Below, in pieces: positions 14,684 through 22,554 of a stretch of DNA of 29,531 nucleotides (position 1 is its first letter; every line of letters begins with the position of its first letter). The position numbers and the translations under genes are program-made. The DNA is taken from the NCBI GenBank assembly GCA_046728155.1, contig JBKPDY010000103.1, positions 1 to 29,531 of the forward strand, given 5' to 3'. The notes beneath the pieces were generated by a model. The model did not search any database and had not been told where the DNA came from. It saw nothing but the letters and a program-made list of their open reading frames with translations. The DNA comes from CAWDLX01 sp046728155 (lineage in GTDB: Bacteria; Actinomycetota; Actinomycetes; Mycobacteriales; Micromonosporaceae).

Positions 14684-16215
14684 GTCGGTCGTGGTGGGGA
14701 TGGGGCGACGCCGACCAGGCACTCTCCACTTCGGAGTGCGAGGCGCTCGCACAGCGCATCCGTCCGCTGCTCGCCCTCGACGGGACATTGGTTCCGGTAC
14801 CGGTGATCCCGGACCTTCCGGCGCCACGGGCCACACCGCCGGCCGGGCTGGAGTCCCTGGTCTCGTCCGACCCGGTGGACCGCGCCGGCCACACCTATGG
14901 CAAGGCCTACCGCGACGTCGTGCGGGCACTGCGCGGTGATCTCTCACCCGCGCCCGACCTCGTGGCTTACCCCCGCAACGAGGCCGACGTCGCCGCGATC
15001 CTCGACTGGGCGGCCGATCTGTTCGTCGTGCCGTACGGCGGAGGCACGTCGGTCGTCGGTGGCATCGAGTGCCGCGACCGCTCGCGCCCCGTGGTGAGCC
15101 TTGACCTGTCCCGGCTGAGCGGCGTCGTCGAGGTCGACGACGTCAGCCTGGCGGCTCGAATCCGGGCCGGAACCCTCGGACCATCCATTGAGGACAGACT
15201 ACGTCCGCACGGGCTCACCCTGCGCCATTTTCCGCAGAGCTTCGAATTCTCCACCCTCGGGGGCTGGATCGCGACCCGGGCCGGCGGCCACTACGCCACG
15301 GGGTACACGCACATCGACGATCTGATCGAAGCTGTGCGGGTCGTCACTCCGGTCGGGGCAGGCGCGTCGGTGCGGGTACCAGCGTCGGGCGCCGGACCCG
15401 CGCCGGACCGGCTCTGGCTGGGCTCCGAGGGCATCCTTGGCGTGATCACCGAGGCGTGGGTACGGGTACAGCGCCGGCCGACGTTCGTCGAGTCGGCCGC
15501 CGTACGCTTCGACGAGTTCGACCGGGCGGTCGAGGCGACCCGGGCCATCGTGCAGTCGGGGCTGCGGCCGGCGAACTGTCGGCTGCTCGATCCACTGGAG
15601 GCGATGCTCGGTACCGGTGTGGGAGACGGCTCGTGCCGGCTATTGCTGGGCTTCGAGTCCTCCGACGCGCCGGTCGATCAGGCCCTGACGAGAGCAGTCG
15701 AGTTGTGCCGTGGATTCGGCGGCACTGTGGACAGTGACGCCCGTCAGACCCGGTGGCGCGGAAGCTTCCTGCGCGCGCCGTATCTGCGCGACGCGTTGGC
15801 ACGGCTCGGCGTCGTCGTCGAGACCTTCGAGACGGCGAGCACCTGGTCGGCCTTCCCGGCGCTGCACGCCGCCGTGACCCTCGCCCTCGACAGTGCCGGC
15901 GCGCTGGTGGCGTGCCGGTTCACCCATGTCTACCCGGACGGCCCGGCCGCGTACTTCACCGTCTACGCTCCGGGCCGGCGCGGTGCGGAGGTCGAGATCT
16001 GGGACGCGCTCAAGGTACGGGCGAGTGACGCGATCGTGGCTCACGGCGGGACGATCACCCACCACCATGCGATCGGCCGGGATCACATGCCGTGGTACCA
16101 GCGCGAATCCCCCGAACCTTTCTCGCTCGCCCTGCGCTCGGCGAAGGCTGCACTCGATCCGACCGGGATGCTGAACCCGGGCGTGCTGGTCTCTGAGGGC
16201 CGTCGGTCCACCTAA
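14680..16215 (+). CDS. FAD-binding oxidase, alkyl-DHAP synthase-like
   Basis: The 511-residue flavoprotein has the PCMH FAD fold: VVPYGGGTSVVGG at the pyrophosphate loop, HFPQSFEFSTLGGWIATRAGGHYATGY, and GSEGILGVITEAWVRV. Near the C-terminus HHHAIGRDHMPWYQRE (His 461-463) is the hallmark of alkyldihydroxyacetonephosphate-synthase-like enzymes, which swap an acyl for an alkyl chain to make ether lipids. Bacterial members often have unknown substrates, so the exact reaction is uncertain. Its ATG overlaps the regulator stop (ATGA), making it the probable effector gene of this operon. It ends 18 nt before a convergent gene. Confidence 0.88.
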   Translation: MSRSWWGWGDADQALSTSECEALAQRIRPLLALDGTLVPVPVIPDLPAPRATPPAGLESLVSSDPVDRAGHTYGKAYRDVVRALRGDLSPAPDLVAYPRNEADVAAILDWAADLFVVPYGGGTSVVGGIECRDRSRPVVSLDLSRLSGVVEVDDVSLAARIRAGTLGPSIEDRLRPHGLTLRHFPQSFEFSTLGGWIATRAGGHYATGYTHIDDLIEAVRVVTPVGAGASVRVPASGAGPAPDRLWLGSEGILGVITEAWVRVQRRPTFVESAAVRFDEFDRAVEATRAIVQSGLRPANCRLLDPLEAMLGTGVGDGSCRLLLGFESSDAPVDQALTRAVELCRGFGGTVDSDARQTRWRGSFLRAPYLRDALARLGVVVETFETASTWSAFPALHAAVTLALDSAGALVACRFTHVYPDGPAAYFTVYAPGRRGAEVEIWDALKVRASDAIVAHGGTITHHHAIGRDHMPWYQRESPEPFSLALRSAKAALDPTGMLNPGVLVSEGRRST

Positions 16216-16233
16216 GATATAGCCACGCCCCGG

Positions 16234-17529
16234 TTATCGTCGGCGGAACTCGGCGCGCCACCAACGGCCGGGGCCGTCGGTCAGCTCCTCCACCCGTACG
16301 GTAGCGAGCCCGTCCGCGGTGAATGCGTCGATGTCGTTGCGGGTCAACGGCCACGGTGGGCCCGGCGGCGCAGGGTCTGCGTCGTGGCGGGCGGCGGCGA
16401 TCACAATGAGCGTGCCTCCGGGCGCGGCGAAATCGGCGACCCGAGCTATCGCCCGTGGTCGCACATCGATCGGGAGCGCCTGCACGGTGAAGACCTCGAC
16501 GACGAGGTCGAAGGCCTGTGACCACTGCGGCGGCGGGTTGAACAGATCGGCAACCAGATACTCCACTGTGGAGTCTGGGTACCGGTCGCGCACGATGCTG
16601 ATCGCCGTCGGGGAGATGTCGAAGGCAACCGTGTCGAACCCGAGGCCGGCGATGAACTCGGAGTTCTGGCCCAGCCCGCTGCCTATGACGATCGCGCGCC
16701 GGCCGGTTCCGCTCCGACCGCGAGCCCACTCCACAAGGGATGGTCGTGGACCGTCCGTGTCCCAGGGCAGAGCGACCTCGCCCGCGACCCCGCTGGCGTA
16801 GAGCTGCTCGAACCATCCTGTCGGATCGTCCGCGGCGAGCGAGCGAGCAGCCACACGGTCGGCCTGACTCGGCCAGCCACCCGACGTGTGCTTGAGGATG
16901 GCCGGCACAACGATGCCCCACGTTTGCCGCGGTGGCGCCTCGTGCCCCATCCCGGCGACGGCGAGCAACCGCGCACCCGGTATCTCGCCGGCGAGCGCCC
17001 GTCCGTGCGCGAGCGGAACGAGTGGATCCAGCTCTCCATGAATCACCAGGGCTGGTATGTCCAGTGTGGAGAGCCTTGACCGCCACGGCTTCTTGCGCGG
17101 GATATGCGGGTGGTTGCTATCGGTCATGTCGGGCAGGCTGCTACCCGGGCCGGTCGACGTCGCCATCAGAGTGAGGGATGCGACCCGGGCGGGATGCTCG
17201 AGCGCGGTGAGCAGCGCGACGGCGCCGCCCATCGAGAGCCCGACCAGATGGGCGGCTTCAACGCCGGCGTGGTCGAGGATGCCGATAAGGTCCCGGACGA
17301 GGTCGGTGAACCGGTACGACGGCTGACCAGGTTCGTCCGTTGTGGACTCCCCGGTGTCGCGCTGGTCGAACCGGATGACGAAGCGTGGCCCACAAGCGAG
17401 GCGCTCGCAGAATGGCACCTCCCATACATCCATGGAGCTGCCGGCGCCGGCGATGAGGAGGATGGCCGGGTCACTGCGATCGCCGAAGGTCTCGATGGCC
17501 AGATCCACGTCGTTAATACGCGTCAGCAC
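16234..17529 (-). CDS. Fused alpha/beta hydrolase - SAM-dependent methyltransferase
   Basis: One 431-residue frame joins two enzymes. Residues 1-213 are an alpha/beta hydrolase with nucleophile S99 (GLSMGG), D168 (HGELDPLVP) and H196 (GMGHEAPP). Residues 220-431 are a class I methyltransferase with motif I VIGSGLGQNS (281-290), acidic D304 (VAFDIS) and VEYLVADLF. Only about 69 residues separate S99 and D168, so the usual cap domain is nearly absent. GTG 17529 is used because GGTGG lies upstream; an ATG at 17547 is possible. It follows the pentapeptide gene by 24 nt. Substrates unknown; the two activities may act in series on a carboxyl or ester group. Confidence 0.9.
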   Translation of the reverse strand: MLTRINDVDLAIETFGDRSDPAILLIAGAGSSMDVWEVPFCERLACGPRFVIRFDQRDTGESTTDEPGQPSYRFTDLVRDLIGILDHAGVEAAHLVGLSMGGAVALLTALEHPARVASLTLMATSTGPGSSLPDMTDSNHPHIPRKKPWRSRLSTLDIPALVIHGELDPLVPLAHGRALAGEIPGARLLAVAGMGHEAPPRQTWGIVVPAILKHTSGGWPSQADRVAARSLAADDPTGWFEQLYASGVAGEVALPWDTDGPRPSLVEWARGRSGTGRRAIVIGSGLGQNSEFIAGLGFDTVAFDISPTAISIVRDRYPDSTVEYLVADLFNPPPQWSQAFDLVVEVFTVQALPIDVRPRAIARVADFAAPGGTLIVIAAARHDADPAPPGPPWPLTRNDIDAFTADGLATVRVEELTDGPGRWWRAEFRRR

Positions 17530-17553
17530 GTGCCCACCTTCGCACATACGGGT

Positions 17554-18414
17554 TCAGGACCAATGGAGCGGACGGGCGAACGAGGCGGACAACCCGGTCG
17601 TGGAGTCACCGGTCGCCGAGTCGAGCTGGGCCTGGGTGAGGAAGATGGCGCTGGCGAGGTTCGCGCCGCCCAGTTTGGCTCCGCGCAGATCCGCGCCGGT
17701 AAGATCGGCCAGGGCGAGGTCGGTCCGGCGGAGATCGGCTCCGATGAGCCGGGCCCCGCGCAGGCAGGCCCGCCGGAGGTCAGCGCCGCGCAGGTCGGCG
17801 CCGATCAGATTGGCCCCGCGGCAGTCGGGACCCCGGTTGCGTCCCCGGACGGCCTTGCTGGTGCGGACGAGCAACCTGTTCACCCCGTCGCGGTACGCAA
17901 TCACGTCCATCGCGAGCAGCGATTCGACATCGGAGCGGGTCAGTCGTTCGGTCCGGTCCAGCGCCTCCTCGAGCTCGACCGTCAACCGGGCGGCCGGCCG
18001 CAGATCGATCGCCTGGTTCAGGTACCACAGCAGCTCGTGCAGTTGGCGCATCACGGCGAAGGCGGCGAACATCGTCGGCGCGGTCTCAGGCGCCTGCCGC
18101 CAGTCGTGACCGCCAAAGGTGATTCTGGCGACCTTCTGACCAGCTCCGAAGCAGTCGAACACGGCGCAGCCGGCGAATCCCCGCGCCCGAAGCGTCGTAT
18201 GGATTCCGCAGCGGAAGTCGGGCGTCAGGTTGGGGCAGGCCGTGCCGGCTGGTTTGTCGATGGCGAACTCGGACGAGGCCGAGAACGCCGGTGCCACGCA
18301 ACACAGGCCGAAGCACTGGCCGCAGTCGGCCCGGAGATCGTTCAGCGGGCGCGAGGAGCGAGCGTCTGCGGGCCCCGCAGCTTGCCCGCGGTCCTTGGCC
18401 GGTTGCCGTGACAC
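17554..18414 (-). CDS. Cysteine-rich pentapeptide repeat protein
   Basis: The 286-residue protein has two parts. Residues about 25-95 hold a cysteine-rich domain (CGQCFGLCCVAPAF, ACPNLTPDFRCGIH, CAVFDCFGAGQKV) that may bind metal or an Fe-S cluster. The C-terminal 90 residues are pentapeptide repeats A(D/N)LxG/R (LIGADLRGADLRRACLRGARLIGADL), forming a right-handed quadrilateral helix. The same two-part arrangement is common in streptomycetes, with unknown function. GTG 18414 is chosen over upstream starts inside the neighbouring gene. TAGACT (18427-18422) seven bases before it could provide an internal leaderless promoter. Ten bases separate it from the HAAS gene. Confidence 0.87.
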   Translation of the reverse strand: MSRQPAKDRGQAAGPADARSSRPLNDLRADCGQCFGLCCVAPAFSASSEFAIDKPAGTACPNLTPDFRCGIHTTLRARGFAGCAVFDCFGAGQKVARITFGGHDWRQAPETAPTMFAAFAVMRQLHELLWYLNQAIDLRPAARLTVELEEALDRTERLTRSDVESLLAMDVIAYRDGVNRLLVRTSKAVRGRNRGPDCRGANLIGADLRGADLRRACLRGARLIGADLRRTDLALADLTGADLRGAKLGGANLASAIFLTQAQLDSATGDSTTGLSASFARPLHWS

Positions 18415-18424
18415 AGGGCCGAGT

Positions 18425-19243
18425 CTAACGCTGGAGCTGACCGTCCACTTGCGACACTTCGATAATCGGACGGCGGCTGCGAAGGCCGAAGGCCGCCGCG
18501 GCGAGTGCGACAAGCCCTGCCACCGTACCGTCGGCCAGGTTGGCTCCCGCGCCGTCACGCACTCCGAACACGATCCCCAGTAACGTCGGGCCCAGCAGGC
18601 CGGCCGCCACCGCGCCGGCGAGTGCCGTCGTCACCAGGGCCGTGCTCGCCGGTGGTGGGCGCCACATCGCCCAGCGGCCCGCCAGTCCACGGCGTACGGC
18701 CAGGCCCAAGCCAAGAGCTAGCAGGCCGAGCACACCGAGTGCGACCCGGTACTCGACCACCTCGCCCCAATGATGCAGAGCGGCCGCCGCGTTGCAGGTT
18801 GCCGCGTTGGGGAAGTACTCCTTGAAGTCGGCGCACCGCTGCGGTGTATACGTCACACCCGGTGCGTCACCCGCGACGAACTCGGCTCCGAACGCGCGCC
18901 CGAGGACCTCGGCGAGGAGTCCGCTCACACCCAGCGCCAGCAAGCCGACAACGCCGATGATGAAGCCTCCGACGAGGAGTGGGCGGATCAGCGCGCCGAA
19001 TCCGCGGTGGGTCCGCTGGAGCGCAGCAGCGATCGAGCCCGCTCGGCCGAAGCGGTCAACGGCTTGGAGTTCTGCCTCCCGTTGAGGCAGTCCGGTCGCC
19101 TTCGCGTCGGCCGTCGCCGCTCGCAGGTGGTCCTCAGCCTCCACAAGAGAGCGTCGACCGGCCCGGCCGGTACCGGCGAGGCGATCGAAGAGCTCGTCGA
19201 GGAACCCTTCGACCGGACCATCCGGGAGTAGGTCCTCCGTCAT
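18425..19243 (-). CDS. HAAS/permease-prefix-type membrane protein, PadR partner
   Basis: The 272-residue product starts with a helical soluble domain (FLDELFDRLAGTGRAGRRSLVEAEDHLRAATADAKATG...AVDRFG), the pattern of the HAAS or permease-prefix-1 domain that normally accompanies PadR regulators. About five membrane helices follow, with an external loop bearing cysteines (RCADFKEYFPNAATC). PadR/HAAS pairs act as signal-responsive modules in Gram-positive bacteria; here the membrane protein is presumably the sensing or regulated partner. ATG 19243 begins MTEDLLPDGP and lies 34 nt after the padR stop, with a 13-codon ORF bridging the gap. Confidence 0.85.
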   Translation of the reverse strand: MTEDLLPDGPVEGFLDELFDRLAGTGRAGRRSLVEAEDHLRAATADAKATGLPQREAELQAVDRFGRAGSIAAALQRTHRGFGALIRPLLVGGFIIGVVGLLALGVSGLLAEVLGRAFGAEFVAGDAPGVTYTPQRCADFKEYFPNAATCNAAAALHHWGEVVEYRVALGVLGLLALGLGLAVRRGLAGRWAMWRPPPASTALVTTALAGAVAAGLLGPTLLGIVFGVRDGAGANLADGTVAGLVALAAAAFGLRSRRPIIEVSQVDGQLQR

Positions 19244-19281
19244 AGCGCCGCCTCGGCCGCGGGATGTGCCTCGGCGGTCAT
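19240..19281 (-). CDS. 13-residue bridging ORF between padR and the HAAS gene
   Basis: ATG (19281) overlaps the padR TGA as ATGA, 13 sense codons follow (MTAEAHPAAEAAL), and its TGA overlaps the next gene's ATG, again as ATGA. The arrangement would let ribosomes move from padR to the HAAS gene by two successive restarts. It may instead be chance in a GC-rich gap. Confidence 0.3.
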   Translation of the reverse strand: MTAEAHPAAEAAL

Positions 19282-19610
19282 GCCGCAGCCTCTGCCGCAA
19301 CCGGGCCGATGACCGAGCCAACACCGCGCGCGAAGGCACGCCAGTCCCGCTGCCGGGCGCGCAGAGCCGCCTCTCCGGCCGGGGTGAGCGCGTACACACG
19401 ACGGCGCCGCGACGCTTCGCTGCTCCAGCGGCTGGCTACCTCACCGACCCGTTCGAGCCTGTGCAGCGCCGGATAGACTGTCCCCTCGGGCAGGTCGAAT
19501 GCGCCATCCGAGTGCAATCGCAGCGCCGCTATCAAGGCGTACCCGTGCGCCGGCCCGGTGCGCCGGAGAGTCGCGAGCAGCAGCAGATCGAGGTGCCCAC
19601 GCAGGTCCAC
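19278..19610 (-). CDS. PadR-family transcriptional regulator
   Basis: The 110-residue protein matches PadR: LRGHLDLLLLATLRRTGPAHGYALIAAL, then LPEGTVYPALHRLERVGEVASRW (recognition helix and wing) and RRVYALTPAGEAALRARQRDW. It is a small dimeric repressor. GTG 19610 is preferred to ATG 19628 or 19655 because a near-ideal promoter on this strand (TTGACA 19646-19641, 17-base spacer, TAGGTT 19623-19618) places the transcription start at about 19610-19612; the earlier ATGs would be outside the mRNA. It heads a four-gene run with HAAS, pentapeptide and fusion genes. Confidence 0.88.
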   Translation of the reverse strand: MDLRGHLDLLLLATLRRTGPAHGYALIAALRLHSDGAFDLPEGTVYPALHRLERVGEVASRWSSEASRRRRVYALTPAGEAALRARQRDWRAFARGVGSVIGPVAAEAAA

Positions 19611-19646
19611 ACCTAGGAACCTAGGCATAGTACGTCTAGGTGTCAA
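19609..19646 (-). promoter_or_regulatory. padR promoter with CCTAGG-type operator
   Basis: TTGACA (19646-19641) and TAGGTT (19623-19618) are spaced by 17 bases. ACACCTAG (19609-19616) and CTAGGTGT (19636-19643) form an inverted repeat that spans the promoter, and a further CCTAGG lies between the arms. The repeated CCTAG half-sites over both promoter elements suggest autorepression by PadR. Confidence 0.65.
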
Positions 19647-19690
19647 GGCGAGCAACCACCGGGGTGTGTCCCACTGAGCTAGGGGCTGAA

Positions 19691-19750
19691 GATCTGTTTC
19701 CTCCGCGAAAATGCGCAGCTGGCTTACCTTTTCGACGGAGGAAACGGATC
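19691..19750 (-). terminator. Long hairpin downstream of the amidase gene
   Basis: GATCTGTTTCCTCCG (19691-19705) pairs with 19736-19750 with one mismatch. The stem continues with CGAAAA (19706-19711) and TTTTCG (19729-19734) after a one-base bulge, giving about 21 pairs and a 17-nt loop. It starts two bases past the amidase stop, so it probably ends that transcript. No U-tract is present. Confidence 0.6.
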
Positions 19751-19751
19751 A

Positions 19752-21080
19752 TCATGACCCGCGGGCGGCCTGCTCGAGCTCGGTGGCCACGGCGATCAGC
19801 GACGCCTCGCGACCGGGCAACGACACCAGCTGGACCGAGTCCGGGGCGCTCGGAGCACCGCCGAACGGCAGGCTCATCGCCGGGAACCCGGTGAGGTTCC
19901 ATGCCTGCGTGTACGGCGTGGTCCGGGCACCGTTGAGGTACGAACGAAGGTAGTTCTTCCGGGTTCCCCAGCCGAACGGCGGCGCCGCATGCGAGATGAC
20001 CGGGCTGACCAGAACGTCCACATCGGAGAACCACGTCTCGGCGGCCTGCTGCCACGCCTGGGCCGGGGCCGCGGCCGGCTTGCCCTGGCGCCGCAGACGC
20101 TGCCCTCGCCTGGCCATCCATCGCGTGCGTGCCTCCAGCTTGGCCGGGTCGAGACCGAACCGCTCGACCTCCTCGGCCACGCCGGCCAGCCACCGGGCCA
20201 CCCACGCGTTCGCGAGCGTCAGCGGGTACGGAGGATTGCGGCGGACGACAATGTGACCGGCGGCGGCGATGAGGACGGCGGCGCGCTCCACCGCCGCCCG
20301 CGCGGTGCGCCCGGCCGGGCCGATCGGCGAGGGAGAGCGGAGGGAGACCGCCACCCGCAGCGGGCCGTTGACCGGGCCGCGCGATCGCCAGGTCGTGCCG
20401 TCGGCGAGGATGTCGAGGGCGAGCACAGCGTCGGCGACTGTGGTGGCGACCGGGCCGTACTCACTGAGGCCGTACCACTCCGACGTGACACCACCGGCCA
20501 ACGGAACCACACCACGGGCCGGCTTGAAGCCGACCACGCCACAGTTGGCCGGCGGGATCCGCAGCGACCCGCCGCCGTCCGACCCCAAGGCCAGCGGAAC
20601 CATTCCGGCGGCGACGGCGGCCGCGCCGCCACCGGTTGACCCACCCGCGTTGCGGCCCGGGTTACGCGGGTTGCGGGTACCGCCGTGCGCAAGCGACTCG
20701 GTGAACCCCCAGATGCCCAGCTCCGGCAGCTTCGTCTTGCCGATCACGAGGGCACCGGCCCCGCGCAAGCGGCGCACCAGCAGATCGTCCTCCGCGGCCG
20801 GCTCGGCCGAGGTGGCCCCCGAACCGTGTCGCGTCGGCAGGCCGGCCACAGCGACGCTGTCCTTGATGGCAACCGGAACGCCGGCCAGCGGTAGGTCGGC
20901 CAGATCGGGTCGACGCGCCAGTTCGTCCGCGGCCCGTCTCGCACCGTCGGTGTCAACGACCTGGAATGCGCCGATGTGCGCGTCCCTCGCCGCGATGACG
21001 GCGAGGCTCGCGTCGACCACTTCACGCGGGGTACGGCGGCCGGAGCGGACCTGGGCGGCCGTTTCGATAGCGGACTCCAT
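19752..21080 (-). CDS. Amidase signature family enzyme
   Basis: The 442-residue protein has the amidase-signature core: AIKDS (Lys73), NAGGSTGGGAAAVAAG (Ser148) and GSDGGGSLRIPPANCG (Ser172), completing the Ser-cisSer-Lys triad. It hydrolyses amide bonds, but the natural substrate (carboxamide, peptide amide, aryl acyl amide) cannot be deduced. It is not GatA: no gatB or gatC neighbours, and the C-terminal half differs. The ATG lies seven bases after TACGGT (21093-21088) without a ribosome site, so the mRNA is probably leaderless. It diverges from trpB2 over 82 nt and ends at a strong hairpin. Confidence 0.9.
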   Translation of the reverse strand: MESAIETAAQVRSGRRTPREVVDASLAVIAARDAHIGAFQVVDTDGARRAADELARRPDLADLPLAGVPVAIKDSVAVAGLPTRHGSGATSAEPAAEDDLLVRRLRGAGALVIGKTKLPELGIWGFTESLAHGGTRNPRNPGRNAGGSTGGGAAAVAAGMVPLALGSDGGGSLRIPPANCGVVGFKPARGVVPLAGGVTSEWYGLSEYGPVATTVADAVLALDILADGTTWRSRGPVNGPLRVAVSLRSPSPIGPAGRTARAAVERAAVLIAAAGHIVVRRNPPYPLTLANAWVARWLAGVAEEVERFGLDPAKLEARTRWMARRGQRLRRQGKPAAAPAQAWQQAAETWFSDVDVLVSPVISHAAPPFGWGTRKNYLRSYLNGARTTPYTQAWNLTGFPAMSLPFGGAPSAPDSVQLVSLPGREASLIAVATELEQAARGS

Positions 21081-21150
21081 GGCGACGACCGTACGGTGAC
21101 GACCGCTGCCCCGACCACCCCGAGATCTGGCGCGACGCCTGGCGCGGGTC

Positions 21151-21162
21151 TAGCGTTCGCAC
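21151..21162 (+). promoter_or_regulatory. -10 element for leaderless trpB2-like mRNA
   Basis: TAGCGT at 21151-21156 lies six bases before the ATG at 21163, and no ribosome site is present. The divergent amidase -10 (TACGGT, 21093-21088 minus) is about 60 nt away, so the two promoters share one short intergenic region. Confidence 0.5.
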
Positions 21163-22536
21163 ATGAGCCAGCCGTCCGAAGCCACCAAGATCACGCTTGA
21201 CGAGTCCGAAATCCCGCGGCAGTGGTACAACCTGCTCGCGGATCTTCCATCGCCTCCGCCTCCGGTCCTGCACCCGGGCACGCTGCAGCCGGTCGGCCCC
21301 GATGACCTCGCGCCTCTGTTCCCGATGGCGCTCATCCAGCAGGAGGTGGCGACCGACCGGTACATCGATATTCCGGCCGAGGTCCTTGACGTGTACCGGT
21401 TGTGGCGACCCTCCCCGCTCTACCGGGCGCACCGGTTGGAGCGGGCGCTGGGCACTCCGGCGAAGATCTACTACAAGTACGAGGGTGTGTCACCGGCCGG
21501 CTCGCACAAGCCGAACACCGCGGTGGCGCAGGCGTTCTACAACGCGCAGGCCGGGATCCGCCGGCTGACCACCGAGACCGGGGCCGGTCAGTGGGGGACG
21601 GCACTCGCGTTCGCCTGCGCGCAGTTCGGGCTGGACTGCGAGATCTGGCAGGTACGTGCTTCGTACGATCAGAAGCCGTACCGGAAGATCATGATTGAGA
21701 CGTTCGGCGGCGTCGTCCATCCCTCGCCGTCGCAGCTGACCCAGTCCGGGCGGGCGATCCTGGCCGAACATCCGGATTCGCCCGGCAGCCTCGGCATCGC
21801 CATCTCCGAGGCGGTCGAAGTGGCCGCGCAGGATCCGCAGACCAACTACGCGCTAGGCAGCGTGCTCAATCACGTGCTCCTGCATCAGACGGTCATCGGA
21901 CAGGAGGCGCTGGCCCAGTTCGCGAAGGTCGGCATGACTCCGGACCTCATCGTCGGCTGCACCGGCGGCGGCTCCAACTTCGCGGGGCTCATGTTCCCGT
22001 TCCTGCGGGAGAAGCTCGCCGGAAGGATGGACGTGACGATCCGTGCGGTCGAGCCGGCCAGTTGCCCGTCGCTGACCAGGGGCGTGTACGCGTACGACTT
22101 CGGTGACACCGCCGGGATGACGCCCTTGATGAAGATGCACACCCTCGGCCATGACTTCATACCCGACCCGATCCACGCCGGAGGCCTGCGCTACCACGGC
22201 ATGTCGCCGCTGATCTCGCATATCTACGAGCTCGGTTTGATCGAGGCGGCGGCGAAGACGCAGCGCGAGTGCTTCGAGGCGGGCGTTCGCTTCGCCCGTA
22301 CCGAGGGGATCATCCCCGCGCCCGAGCCGACGCACGCGCTGGCCGCGTGTATCGAGGAGGCCCTGCGGTGCAAGGAGACCGGTGAGTCGAAGGTCATCCT
22401 GACGGCGCTGTGCGGTCATGGCCTCCTCGATCTCGCGGCGTACGGCGCCTTCCTGGACGGCAGTCTGGTCGACCACGAGCTGACCGCAGAGGACATCGCG
22501 GCGTTCGTGGCCGATCTACCCGCCGTACCGGCCTAA
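21163..22536 (+). CDS. TrpB2-type tryptophan synthase beta-like PLP enzyme
   Basis: The 457-residue protein is a fold-type II PLP enzyme with the Schiff-base lysine K116 in SPAGSHKPNTA, TETGAGQWGTALAFAC, and the phosphate loop CTGGGSNFAG. The extended N-terminus with RPSPLYRAHRLERALG and the late insert DFIPDPIHAGGLRYHGMSPL are marks of the TrpB2 class, which makes tryptophan from indole and serine, sometimes via phosphoserine, without a tight TrpA partner. No trp genes are adjacent, so it may be a salvage enzyme. It ends 18 nt from a convergent gene. Confidence 0.92.
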   Translation: MSQPSEATKITLDESEIPRQWYNLLADLPSPPPPVLHPGTLQPVGPDDLAPLFPMALIQQEVATDRYIDIPAEVLDVYRLWRPSPLYRAHRLERALGTPAKIYYKYEGVSPAGSHKPNTAVAQAFYNAQAGIRRLTTETGAGQWGTALAFACAQFGLDCEIWQVRASYDQKPYRKIMIETFGGVVHPSPSQLTQSGRAILAEHPDSPGSLGIAISEAVEVAAQDPQTNYALGSVLNHVLLHQTVIGQEALAQFAKVGMTPDLIVGCTGGGSNFAGLMFPFLREKLAGRMDVTIRAVEPASCPSLTRGVYAYDFGDTAGMTPLMKMHTLGHDFIPDPIHAGGLRYHGMSPLISHIYELGLIEAAAKTQRECFEAGVRFARTEGIIPAPEPTHALAACIEEALRCKETGESKVILTALCGHGLLDLAAYGAFLDGSLVDHELTAEDIAAFVADLPAVPA

Positions 22537-22554
22537 TAGTCTACATAGGACGAG

